Positions 50,844-62,829 of a stretch of DNA of 64,000 nt are shown here, in pieces; the stretch's first letter is position 1; every line of letters begins with the position of its first letter. The stretch spans positions 13,014,451 to 13,078,450 of the forward strand of contig CM021317.1 of NCBI GenBank assembly GCA_010645155.1. The letters run 5' to 3'. The translations under genes were made by a program, and so were the position numbers. This DNA is from Tigriopus japonicus. Lineage: Eukaryota > Arthropoda > Copepoda > Harpacticoida > Harpacticidae. The notes under the pieces are model-generated. The model saw nothing but the letters and a program-made list of their open reading frames with translations. It ran no database searches and was not told where the DNA came from.

Positions 50844-51046
50844 GATGTGGTGCTGTTGTGGACCATAGTGATGATGATGATGATCCTCCCACTGAAGTCA
50901 TGCTTGGAGCTGGCATGAAAATTGGTTTTACCAGCAGACCAATGAATTTTCTTCTCGTGAAATCGGAGGCTAATCAAATTTCATCCATTCTTGATCACCA
51001 TCCATCAGTGCTGAAAACCTTATTGGTTGTTTTTGCTCTTCAATGA
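50844..51046 (+). other. Possible isolated exon or terminal coding segment
   Basis: A strong polypyrimidine tract ending TCTCTTCTTCAG (to about 50844) is followed by an open frame of about 67 codons with an Asp run from GAT repeats, then GMKIGFTSRPMNF and a stop. It resembles a terminal exon, but I recognise no family and found no partner exon. Confidence 0.2.
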
Positions 51047-54000
51047 AAACGAACTTGAAGATTGGATATCAGATGCTGCTGATAATAAGGTAAGAAGCTC
51101 CTCAACAAAAAAACAATAGAGAAAACACGTTATTTTTTATCATTGAGGAACAAAAGAAATGCATGGAATCTGGGGGTAATTAAGCATTTCCCAATGCCGT
51201 AAAATACGTTTAGGTTAGGGCTTCAGTTTTAGTTTTAGCGTAGGCTTCCTTTTTTTACGATATGCACTTCAAAAATGAGGGCCATAACATTTTTTTACTT
51301 CTGTGAATACAATCCAGCACACAATCAAACCATTGGTTGTACCGACCACCACTAGTGTGTCTCACAATGAAAAACATAAATTTCCTTGTGCAAACGATGC
51401 GTATGTTTACACATCGGTATTTGATTCGCAATAAAAAGCAAATCTGTCACAACTTCCAAGCTTCTTGTCTTGAATTACTAGTCAACCATCAACAAGTTAT
51501 TAATGCAACCAGTGCATGATTGCTAAATCGCACTAATTGGATGGTTTACTTCGTACCAAGTCAAATAGCCAATGTGTGTTCGTACTTTGTGCACAACAAA
51601 TCTCAAACCACGCTTGCGACAAGAATCCAAAGCCAATATGGCGTCTTGGAATGGAGGTAAAAAGTGAAAGAGCCTTGCCTTCAAAAGGGCCTCCTCGCTC
51701 TCCTCTTCCCAATTAGGGGACAAAAGGTAGATCGAAAAATCTCGACATAATAATCATACAAAAAACATATGGACTCGGGGATCACAGGAGAGACGTGGTA
51801 ATCGTTCGTTCTTTTCAAGTTTTATCAACCCTGCTATGGAAGAAATTTACCCGACGTGAAGAAAAAAAACGAGGGGGAAGCTCACTTGTATCTGTTGTCG
51901 GCATCAATCTCCGCCCAAAGAGAAAATACAGGCTCTTTTGGCCTTTCTTACCTCTTTTCATTTTTTGATGAATCTTACCTTTTGATGTGCGTGAGTGAGA
52001 GTGAGAGATTTAAAGCCCAGATTTGAAGGTGACTTGGCGGTTCTTTCCGATCGTTTTTTTCCTCTTCCCTGCCTCTTTCTTGTCGAGACATGTCTACCGT
52101 TCAGAGGGAAAATGGGGAAACTGCCCACTCTGTGCTACGTTCCTTTGTGTCCGTATTGGTCCCCATATTATTATTCAGGAATAGGAATCGAGATTTGCCA
52201 AATGGTTTTAACAATCCCTCGTTTCTCTGCTTGCCCCATAGGTTGGTTCCCCGATTTCCATCCGAATTGGTTTCGTGCTCCCATCATGTACCAGAGGGAA
52301 TGCAATAAGAAAAGATCCCTCCCTCCCTGCTCGCTCGGTCCGCTTCGTTCCACGGAAAATGGAAAAGCCAATTCGATCATGATGATTTCCATCTCATTGT
52401 TGTCGTTGTTGGACCGTCGCCGTCGTCGATGTGGTGGTTGTTCTTGCTCCTCGTCTGTTGTTGCCATCTTGGACCACCATTTGGGAGTCTAATCACGTCC
52501 TTCCTTCGGCGACCCTTTGGAAATGTGAACAAGCGAGTGAGCCTCTTTGGCCACGAGTCCATGAAATCAATCCCGTTAGCCTCAGGGATTCACAATGAAG
52601 TCAGCAGCTGGCTCGGAAAAGGGTAGCCAAAAATCTCATGGACATCCATCCCATCCAAGTTTGTGGAGCACACAAACGAAAAAGAGCTATCCATCAGATA
52701 GACGACCAGTCATGGGAGCATCTCAAGACACAAAAAAAGGCCGTAACAAAAGCTTTTGGGCCTTGTTGAAGAAGCCAAAAGTTGGATTCCATTCACGCGA
52801 ACCACAAATCCATCTAACAACAAGTGAAAGGCCATTCAAAAAGAGCACCCGGATCGGAATTTATTTTGGCCTGGTGAAACGCGCACGACAAAGACAACAA
52901 ATCCCTAATTTCTCAACCAACATTGTGACCACCTTCATCAAAAGGATCAATCCTCTCCAAAAGTGCTACAACTCCCCAATATCCCCCATGCCAAGCTTCT
53001 TACAATTGTCTTCTCGGCCACGTTTCGAATTTTGTTCCGTTCTCGTGGTTCTCATCAAGCCCCTTCCGTGATACTTTCCCCCATGAGTTCAAACCCACCC
53101 ACCCGAAAACCTTTGGAAAAGGAGAGGAAGAAAGGAAAAAAAAAACACTTGCCAAAAAATCACACCAATGCGACGACCACCACAAGAGGCCCTTCTCCAC
53201 AAGAAAGGTCAAAATCCGGGTCTTCCGCCTCCGATTTATGTTCCGAGAATGAAGTTGTAATTGAGGTCCCAAGTCATCGGGTAAGTCGAGATTCACAATT
53301 CCAATTCACAGCAATGAAAAGCACACTCAAGGGTTGGTATTAGGATGAAAAAAATGTTGTTTCGATTCGTTTTCGATCACACTCGGTTTGAAAAGCGTAT
53401 ATGTCTATCCTCTGGGGATCACCGCTAACGGCAACAAAAAGGCTGTCAAATTCCCCTCCTTCTCTTCTTCGGCGTTGTCGTCGTCGTCCTCCCCCGATTA
53501 AAAAACTACGGTCTTTCAATTGAGTTTTCAACACTTCAAGAGTGACTCTCGTTCTTTCTCTTTGTCGTTGAGTGGCTTAGAGAAACATGGGTGGCGTTGG
53601 ACTCCCAATGACATCCTAATTATTCGTCTCCATTTCCAAGAAGAACGAACGAACGACTCTCCCACCCCATCATCATCATCATCATCCCTCACGGATGGAC
53701 AACAAACTTGTTTCTCTAAGTCGCGCTTTGTTCGGTTTAAAACGTGTATATCGACATGTACCATATGAAATCTGGGTAGTTTAAGACAACAACGTATTGC
53801 TTTCAGTCCATGTTTTCACTTTTTGATCCTTAACGATCCCTTATCAACCCCCGACTGCTTTGTAAGTCCAAAAGAACAAGCACGTATTCTCCAAATTCGA
53901 ACAATTGGATCCCTATTTGCCGATGTCCTTTTGGTGCCCCCACCAACCATCTTCGTGCGTATGGAGTTTGAGTGCTTTTCCATTTTTCATTGATTTCAAA

Positions 54001-54113
54001 TTTAGTTGTACCTGCAAACGCATTTTGTTTCCCCTTCAAGATAAAACTCTAAAAAAAGGAAATCAGAACTTCAAAAAATAAGCCCCCACCCACGTTGCCA
54101 TGAACCATCACAT

Positions 54114-54152
54114 TCTCCTCCTCCTCCTCCACCTCCCCCTCCACCTCCCCCT
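54114..54152 (+). repeat. (CTC)n with CCACCTCCCC units
   Basis: A pyrimidine triplet run followed by a twice repeated CCACCTCCCCCT-like unit. It lies 280 bp before the GTCTTTC cluster. Confidence 0.9.
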
Positions 54153-55199
54153 TACTGAAGAACTACTACTCTAAGAAACATTCAACTACTAGACCACGTG
54201 TGACTGAGTCAAGCGACAATATTGAGAATGGTCCAAGTTTTATACACTCACCATCTTGTAAAGCTTGGATGACCATTATGCAAGATCGATGCCCTTGTGA
54301 GTCAAATTTGGAACATCTTTCTCCTGCTAAGAAGAGCACACACGCACAAGTCCAGGGCACTCAAAGAATATACGTCCTGCTTGCTTTCACACGTCATTGC
54401 TGTGGGCGAGTCGGATCATCTGTTTATACTCGCAAGTCTTTCATAACCTATCTACCAGAAGTCTTTCGTCTTTTATGCTAAGATCCTGATCAAGTACAAA
54501 CCAACATGATACAACCAACCACCATCACCACCACCAACAACAAAAAACAACCAACAAAAACACCCAATTGAACTTCAAATTCGCGCCCCCAAAGCGATTC
54601 ATTTACTACAAACTTGACTGCTACCCAATGTCCGTCCCCATGTCAGATAATGAGAGCTTAGTCGCTAAAGTGCCGCCCCCTCACATACCCGTAAAGTCTT
54701 TCAAATACGCCAATCCGATCGTTGACATTCGTCACGTCGATTGGTATTCACTACGTCTGTGTCATTCATACGTCCTTGGCCTTTTTGTCCCATTTCTGAC
54801 TTTCTTTGGCGAGTTCAGCTATCAAGGCTCGAGTGGCGCCCTCTGGTGATAAAGCTTATGCCACCGGTTATGTTCAGGGTGCCCTCTCTTGCCATTGGTG
54901 CCTACGAGCTTGGATTAAGATTGGACGACCGGCCATTGGACTGGTTACTTTCCTAGTTTGGCATTGTCTGAGATGGGGACTGATCGAGCAGATCTCACAG
55001 CTCACACAACGGTCTTTCAATTCCTATCAAAAATGTTTGGATCCCTTGCTTACCAAGGCAGTCTTTCCACGCGTGGCAAGTGCATTCATTCTCTCCTTTG
55101 CGTCTTTCTCCCACACCCCCAAAAATGTATTTTATTTCATTTTCATTTGTTTTTGGAGCATTCATAACGAGAAATCCAGTCTTTCATTTTACCACCATC

Positions 55200-55240
55200 C
55201 CTACTACTACTATTACTACTACCACCACCACCACTCTACT
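55200..55240 (+). repeat. (ACT)n/(ACC)n triplet repeat
   Basis: ACT units passing into ACC units, within the GTCTTTC cluster. Confidence 0.9.
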
Positions 55241-55422
55241 ACTTCGACATCAGTGCGATGACAACTTCTACGTCTGCGATTCGATTGTGTGTGTCCCGCT
55301 TGATCATAAAACCTCGTCGTGGTCGTCGTCGCTGCTTTTGTTGTTGTTGTTATTGTCTCCGTCATTATCATCATCTACGTCTTTCGAACTCTCACTATCA
55401 CTGTGTCTCTTCACCAGTTGGG

Positions 55423-55443
55423 TTCTCTCTCTCTCTCTCTCTC
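55423..55443 (+). repeat. (CT)n dinucleotide repeat
   Basis: About ten CT units. A second, shorter CT run sits at 55462-55480. Confidence 0.95.
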
Positions 55444-56916
55444 CGTGAATTAGAGAAGCCCTCTATCTCTCTCTCTCTCCTCCGTCTTTGCAATGCAGAT
55501 CTTTCATTAGTTTCAAAATTACTCACAGCGTCAAGGCTTCTTTCCCAACACTCCCAACCGCAACCCCAAAAGCTGCTGCTAGCCTTTAGTACTTGACCTA
55601 TTCAGACCTATTCAGTCACCCACCAAAACACAAATGCATTTCACCTCTCTCACATCCTCAATGCTATACTAGTGTATGTACAGAGTAGTCTCCTTCTAAT
55701 CATCAAATTTATCCACGTTTGAGGTAAACTAGCTCTTAATCATGTTAGATAACATCGTCATTGTTGGTTCATTATCTCGTGTTCTCATTTTATTCACAAT
55801 GCAACCCAGAAGTCTTTCTGTTCATGAGATGATGTTCAACCCATCTCTGGGCCAAATCTTGGGGGAAACCCCCAAGTACATTTTAAGAAGAAGCACGTGT
55901 TTGCGTCTTTCTGACCAGTCTTTCAGTAGCTTTTAAGGACCACCCTAATAGGCTCTTAGCCGACCCATATAAACCACAACTTGGAGATGATTTAACCCAT
56001 TCAATTAGTCTTTCATAATCATCTTTTGTTTTTAAGTCTTTCGTCATTATTTGAACAATTTTTATGGCCCGACGAATTGGTTCCAGACTCCCGCTCTGAA
56101 CAAGAGGGATTGAGGAGCAATTTCAGGGTGCCCAAATGTAGCAAAAGTCTTTCATCAGCCGATAAAACAAACAACTACGACAAACGGGTTTTACCCCAAG
56201 TCTTTCAGTTAAATTCTCATTGGTCTTTCACCCGATTCTCTCAAGTTTTGAGTTCATGCATTGTCTTTCATTACTTACACTTTGTATAATTTTTTCAATG
56301 GCTATCTTGCGAAACAGCACTTGACCACCAAGTCTTTCAAATTGACATCTTGAATCATCGTAGTTTGTATATGCATGTACGTGTATAAAGAAGATACCAA
56401 GAAGTCTTTCATTCGTCCATCCTGAATTCAAAATCCCAAATTCAACGTCTCGTTTCGGAACTTTTGTGGACCTTTTTTGGCTGGAAACGGAGCTAGTTGT
56501 TGTGGTCATCTTCATGGTCTAATCATAGTATAAGATGATGATGATGTCGACGATGATGCAAGCTCTGCCCTTGATTTTAACCCATTGTCTTTCATTCAAG
56601 TAAATGTGGCCCCCGAACAGATTGACCATTTGCACGTAGACCATCTGAATATTTTGGGATTTGCTACTGAAAATGAACAGAAACACTAAATTGAGAGTCA
56701 GTCAGTCTTTCTTGCCTCAGCTCTTTCATTTGGATTGCTTTTTCCTCTCTTTCTATGTCTTTCTTGTTAGTGTGATAGAAAATATATATGATTTATACAT
56801 GTCAGGGCACTATCGGATGAGTACAAATTCAAAAATTCTATTTCTGAGCCGAAACAAACCAGTATTCTGGTTACATTCGCTCATGGTCACAAAACCACCA
56901 ACACCACCACAACCAC

Positions 56917-56939
56917 TACAACAACAACAACAACAACAG
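56917..56939 (+). repeat. (CAA)n triplet repeat
   Basis: Seven CAA/ACA units following ACCACC units. Confidence 0.9.
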
Positions 56940-57215
56940 TTTCTGCAGGTCAGGCGACCTTCTCACCACATGAAAGTACACTGACTTTGAAAACCCAAGT
57001 GCTTGGATCAATCAAAGTCTTCAAACTTGAAGAAAACGTGTTCGAATTTTGGCCAATCTCAAAATTAAGTCAGTACTCCACAGTTGAGTAGACAGCGTTT
57101 GTGTATCTTTTATGTGATGGTAATGCCCTCTGGCTATTTTAGGGCTGTCCCCGTCTTTCACCAATTCATGATTTGATCGCGTCTTTCAAACCCAATCACC
57201 GGAATTTCGTCTTTC

Positions 57216-58478
57216 TAAACCAATTTGTATGTGTACATAATAATAATTCTGACACGCCTCCTTCCCAATTCTACTCTTGTTGTTTTATGATTTGTTATTT
57301 TACCCTTGGAGGCCAAACTTGGCAACGACTGCTATTGTATTCATATCGAATTGAAACGAGTGTCTGGCTTCTAAACGAATCGATGCCAAAACTTTGAGTG
57401 TGCTTTCATATTGCTCGAATCGGAATAGGGATCTTCGACTTTTCAGATGACTTGTGGACATGCGTGACATGTATTTTCCCGAGTGAAAACAGTTGAGTTA
57501 TCGACGAAATGTTATTAAATCTAAAAGATCGCAACCCTGAATCCGTATGAACGAATGAGTACGAGTAAGCATGTTTCATGAAAGGCCGAGTTCAAACCTT
57601 GTTCAGTTGTTTTATTTTTGCCCTTGCCAGCCACAAGCACCCTTGAATCGATTTGAAAATTGTCCCAAAGTTTGGGGAAGTTGATTACTCTGCACAATTT
57701 AACTGCGACCGCTACAAACTTCTATTCATGACAGGTCCTCACCCATCCCTATTGTAGTGAAAAAAGGCTGCGCAGAGAAAAAGGCCAATTCCACAACATT
57801 GATGATGCACATATAACTACTATACGATGAAAGGTTATGGCTTCATAATCTTCGACATTCGAGCTGATATATCGAAGCCCCTATCAGAGTGTACTCCAAG
57901 AAGTATGATAATAAAACGAAAACTATCAGAAAAAAACGGATGCAAAAAACGCGAATAAACATGTTGTTTGAAAAAAGATACAGATACTTGTTTATTTCTC
58001 TCTCCATCGATTCGGCTTCCTGGTCGATTAGAATGCATGAACTTCATCGTGGAATATGTTATTGGAGTTGATTTGAAGAAGACGTCATTTCAAGGCATTT
58101 TGATTGAGGTATGATTCCTTTCGTTAAAGCTGAAATTGCCACTTCCAAAGAAGGGCCCCCACTGAACAGGAAGCAATGACAGAAATATAACTCTCAAGGG
58201 AAGACTCAATTATGCTAAACTTCGGTTCCAATCTAATTTCATCAAGATTGGAGTCGTCCTATACAATACGAAACGATTCTCACGTTAGAGCTGGGACGTT
58301 TTCTTCTTTTTTTGTGAATCCCAAAGGTCATGGTGAAATTTGGATTGTTGATCCATCATCGCTCTATGCAGCATCACTTGTTATCGATAGTTAATGTATG
58401 TACACACAAAAAGAAGGCCGATTGTTCTTGTTGATACCATTTCCAACAGACGTGCATGTATAATAACGACGCTACGAA
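57216..58478. other. Region 3' of sestrin
   Basis: Contains the likely sestrin 3' UTR (minus strand). The GTCTTTC cluster ends abruptly at 57215. No other gene is seen. Confidence 0.4.
57991..57996 (-). terminator. Possible sestrin poly(A) signal
   Basis: TTTATT on the plus strand reads AATAAA on the sestrin strand about 480 bp after its stop codon. It is the first such hexamer I noticed downstream. Usage is unproven. Confidence 0.25.
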
Positions 58479-61400
58479 TTATCGACTTCCAGAGAAGTAT
58501 TGGCTGATTCCACGAAGAGCATAGATCAAACTAGCCTCAAACTTGGCCTCACAAGCCAACAGACACACGTGAACCTGAAACAGAAATGCACAATGCTACA
58601 ACGGAAGTACTGAGCAATTTTAAACACTCCTATCGATGCTTTGGGATCCGTCATTTTAGGTTTGAATTTTAATGATCCTCATCATTTGGAGCAGAAGCTC
58701 TTTTTTTTGGTCGTTCGTCAATCTTCCTCATGACAGTAGTAATGCACAAGAAATAACTAATGTCGATTCAACAATTGAAGCCAAATGACATGTGTTCCAA
58801 TCCATCACCATTAGAAACGAACATAACATACATTATATTTTGGACAGCCTTTGAAATTCCCTCCTTGGGAAGGTAATGACTAGTTCTTGATTGACACATG
58901 TTTACCCAACACTGTGAATTGGGGTCCAGCCAGCAAAAACCCCATCGAATGGCACGATTACGGCGATTGTCGTTCGCTTGCTTGCCTGCCTCGTGGTCTC
59001 CCCTCATACACAATTCACAGAACGGACAGTTTTTGTTTTGACTGTGGCGACTAAAACAATTCTGGTCAATTAAAAAGAGATCCAGCCCAATTATGTCCAG
59101 CAGGAGAAAGACAATTTTGAGGTGAGTTCGGTCAGTTTCGGGCGGAAAACATCCCAATAACAGTCTTACTCGGCCCAATCTAAGAAGGCACAAACGAACG
59201 AACGTATGGCTTCTGAATTCAACACGTCACAAATTTCTCATCCCCTCTGGAGGATTATTGGATTTGGGAACAAAAAGGTGTTGAATTTGTTGGGGATTAG
59301 TGCTGACCGGCCGAGAGTACCCAACACTCGCTCAGTCGTCGACACTTAAGAGAAGCCAAAGAACATCCAAATAAAAACCTGCCTTGGGCTCGTCCAAATG
59401 TTTATGGTGCTGAGTGAATCAAGCGACTTACCTTTTCTGAGTCTAGAAAGTCCGTCATGATGTTTTGATAGTCGGAGAGTTGACAACGATCCGGATAACA
59501 GCAAAGGGTCTTGATGTACTTCTTCAATGGCCTGAAAAGTGCAATCAAGATTGTGACTAACGATACGTGATTCCCAACGCCGTGCACAGTACAGGGATTG
59601 TGACGCTAATTGCCGGTGCATTCAGTCATTTATCTGTTTTAATTGGGCAAATTGTTCGTCTTGGGACACTTGAGCGAAACTTATTGTTTTGTGTCGAGCG
59701 CGTGGAGTTCAACATGTGACACACTTTTCGTCTTAAGATCATTTCTTGGTAACGAAGATTGACGACTGGCGACAGACCCATTCTTGAGTATTTGAACGGA
59801 GCAAAATAATAGCTCATTGAATCGGGATGAAAGAGTGAATATGCATTGCTCACCGGGTTATGACTATCGATCGTCTAGAAGCCCCTTCCTGACAAACATT
59901 GTGCACCAAGTGTACAATACGTACGTGTACACCGTACGTACTTATTTTGAAATAAAGGGTTGAGCCAGAGCCTTATCAATTCATCATATCACGGGGGAAC
60001 GGATTTTTTCAAAGCCTTATTAATGCTAAAAACATGTGAAACGGGGTTTTTGCGTAGTGGTTGGCAATTGGCGTGTTGAACAAAGCCAGATAAAGTTCTA
60101 GATATCATGCAAAGTTCAGTGAAAATTCGAACTAATTTCTAACTGACACGAATGAACGACTAAAAATTCGGATGAACAAAGTAGTCGGTCCTTATTAACA
60201 TTGGGTGCTGTAGGTAATGACTCGTTTTAAAGCTTCTTCAGTTGTATGAAGCGCTTTAGTAATCCCTACCTTGATTGTTGTGCAGCAGGATGGCAAAAAT
60301 CTCTTCATTACGTGCCCAAGCGGGGTACTAATTAATTTCAAATTCTTTGTGTGGACCTCGATAAGATCGTCTCATTTTCAAGCTTTGAGCCGTAGTCTAG
60401 ACGAGCAAGTGAAATCCTGGGATTCCAAATCCATGTCACAACACTGGTTCGCCTCCAAAAAGTGCTCATTCAATGGGTTTTCTCTTGGCCAAACTCACTA
60501 AACATGACGTCCTCGGAATTTGGGAATTTTCCCTCTGTCTATGTACTGTACAACTGAGATTTAAAATTGGCAATTGTGTGGAGAATGGAGAACAATAATA
60601 TAAATTAGTATTGTTTCGTGTTCACTGATTGCCATCTTTAAACCTCAACGAACACACCTTTATGTCAAATGCACCCACTCTACGTAGATCTGGAAATGCT
60701 CATAATTCAATGGCTCGAACTTGAACATTTCGCCACTCGTTCAGCGTGACTTTTTGATGCGATTAAAAGGAACTCGAGGTTCATTTGCTGCTTGAGACAA
60801 GCGTGGATAAAAAAAGCCGATCCTCGTAGTTAATTGGTAATCAATGCATGGATTCGACTTTTATGTATTCTATTCTATAGCATTTACCTTGGTAGAAGCT
60901 CGTTGACCTCTCCGTAATCGTAATCGTCTTGGCGAATGCCATAAAGGCATTGAATGTAATTTTGAACGCTTCGCCGAAACATGGTCGTGTCCACTGAGGT
61001 GTATTTCCCGATGGTCATGTAGGTCAAATTGGAAATGATGTCAAACTTCTCGTCCAAGGAGCGGCAAATGTCTTCATTATACAAACTCTCTGCCGTGGGA
61101 AAGCCGTGAATCTTCCAAGAAAAGTCCTAGTTTCCAAACCAAAGAAGAACTGTTGAGTTTTAGAAGAAATATGTTTATAAATCATTCACTTTAACTCACA
61201 TTCATTCGGTGAGTGGAATATTGTCCGGGGTTTTCACGGCTTATGAAATCCACGTACTCCAACGTGTCCTGATCCGAGTAAATGAGGGTGTGGATCATCT
61301 TCATCTTATTGGAATCATCATCGTTGCTCGGGCTCTCAAAGTCCTCGTTGGTGGCTTGACTTTTGATGTCTTCGAATCGACGCTTCAGTTCATCAATCTC

Positions 61401-62238
61401 GAGCTCGGCTCGATTGGCACTCAGGGTCTCCATTTTCTGGAGAATCGATTGAACTTGGAGACCCGTGTCACTGGAGGCGTTATTGGGATGAATAGGGGCG
61501 TGATCCTCCGAGGGTGTTCCTGTCCCACTTAATTCATCATTGGTAGTGATGTCCGGGGAACTCTCTCGACCTCTTTGATTGGAATGGTTTTCTAGCCAAT
61601 AGAGAGAAAGCGAGAGAGTGAGGGAGTGAGGGGGTCAGTGGTCCATTTCTACAGTACATAGCAGGGCTCCTTTTAGAAGACACGCCAAGCGTTATTAATG
61701 CAGAATGGAAGAGTAGAGACAATATTGTGGTAAGACGGCATCCTTGCCCACTTGAGCCTGCTAGAGAATCTCATTACTGAACTCATTTCACCTCACGCTA
61801 TTCGTGTTTTCAATCATAACAATCCAAATGTGAGAAGAGCCCTTAGTTGCGTCTCGTAGGAACGGATGAGTATACATAAATAGTTGTACGTAGTACGTAG
61901 TGTATTAGGAGAACACCAATATAGAGAAGGGCTATTTCTATTATGTTCTGGCTTCAAAATCTGAGAGTCTTTTTCCTCTTGTTCCCGGACTTTGTCTGGG
62001 TTAAAAAACACGCTTGAATATGATTGGGGGCAATAAACCAATCCGGCCATGATTTAATTTGAATGGTTACATAAAAACACCCACGGAACGGAAGTCAGTA
62101 GACCAAAAAATCTCGGTCTAGAGCAAAAACAAAGTCAATTGGAGAGGATCCAGATCCTCAAGAGTTAAATCCAGAAGCTACTCCGAACGTTGTTGTCTTC
62201 CCTGTCGAAATGAACACGCCACGCCGAAGAAAGAAAAA

Positions 62239-62330
<92 letters not shown>

Positions 62331-62829
62331 ATCCCTTACTTGGCGTAATCTCAGCAATGGGCTGGAGAAATCCACATCCCTTGGCGAAGCAGGCGAAGGC
62401 GTGATAATGTGATAATAGTATTATGGCGTGCACTAACTCAGGGACAGACCACTTGTCTCGTCCCAAAGGAGCATTGGTCAGACTCTGAAAAGGAGCAAAA
62501 ACAGGACCAAGAAAACATTTTAGTCTGATTAGATATGCCGAGCCAGACGTGGATCCACACGAACCCAACGGAACATGGAACACACTATATTGTAGAGATG
62601 TTCTCATGAAAAACGGGAACGAACGTACCTTAATCGTATCTTGGTTAATCATCCAAGGTCGGTGGGCCAGTAGAATGTTCAACGTGTTGAGATTCTTCAT
62701 TCGTTGAGATGCGAACTTGAGCCCTTTGAGCCATGGCAGACACTCCTCTGAGCTATCCCGTATGCATTGGGTGTGGAACTCATCCTGATGAAACGTGACC
62801 AATTCGGAGCAGAATTGTCGACTCGATGC
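58479..62829 (-). CDS. SESN: Sestrin, C-terminal six coding exons (5' exons outside window)
   Basis: Six in-phase GT-AG exons on the minus strand: 62829-62629, 62484-62340, 61591-61200, 61126-60888, 59531-59432 and 58574-58479, encoding 390 residues and a TAA stop. The peptide aligns by eye with vertebrate sestrins from the ARHQCSYLV helix to the end; LLAHRPW, DDYDYGEVN and IKT.CCYP are directly recognisable. Sestrins are stress-induced proteins that bind GATOR2 and restrain mTORC1, and in mammals SESN2 releases GATOR2 on binding leucine. By alignment to human SESN2, Thr374, Thr377, Thr386, Arg390, Glu451 and Asp406/Asp407 are kept, Trp444 is Met, the catalytic-type Cys125 and His132 are kept, and Tyr127 is Glu. 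The central linker (exon 61591-61200) is divergent and acidic. No exon encoding the preceding HYIAIM segment exists between 62830 and 64000, so the first intron here exceeds 1.17 kb and the gene is cut by the window edge. Confidence 0.93.
62227..62331. repeat. (GAAA)n microsatellite in a sestrin intron
   Basis: An almost pure tetranucleotide array of about 22 uninterrupted units (about 62241-62330) with an A-rich imperfect edge. On the sestrin strand it is (CTTT)n and starts about 9 bp after the 5' splice site of the intron 62339-61592. It creates long Ser-Phe-Phe-Leu open frames on the minus strand that are not protein coding. Confidence 0.97.

Larger units (their letters stand above)
24111..54435. 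other. About 30 kb without a supportable gene
   Basis: Intergenic DNA or a very large intron. It holds simple repeats (listed separately) and a relatively GC-rich stretch at 46.5-48.0 kb where several overlapping frames stay open on both strands. No conserved domain, tRNA or rRNA was recognised. Confidence 0.4.
54436..57215 (+). repeat. One-stranded cluster of the heptamer GTCTTTC (25 copies)
   Basis: The exact heptamer starts at 54436, 54461, 54696, 55012, 55061, 55102, 55179, 55379, 55812, 55905, 55918, 56008, 56036, 56147, 56200, 56223, 56263, 56332, 56404, 56587, 56705, 56757, 57153, 57181 and 57209. A further copy is at 53511. All are on the plus strand and I saw no reverse-complement copy inside the cluster. 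Fifteen of the 25 are followed by A. Spacing is irregular (13 to 433 bp) and flanking bases are unrelated, so it is not a decayed tandem repeat. In the rest of the window I found only four other plus-strand copies (15398, 17402, 33258, 35398), close to chance. Function is unknown. Confidence 0.85.

Noticed and set aside
52595..53071. 158-codon plus-strand frame, basic
   Set aside because: No family recognised and no supporting splice or regulatory context. Not reported as a gene.
54436..57215. GTCTTTC cluster as a decayed minisatellite
   Set aside because: Spacing is irregular and sequence beyond the seven bases is not shared, so a common longer unit is not supported.
61814..62050. 78-codon minus-strand frame inside a sestrin intron
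   Set aside because: Not in phase with the flanking exons, and no counterpart in known sestrins.
62158..62802. Long minus-strand open frame with many Ser-Phe-Phe-Leu repeats
   Set aside because: The repeat part is read-through of the CTTT microsatellite in an intron. Only the two sestrin exons inside this span are coding.
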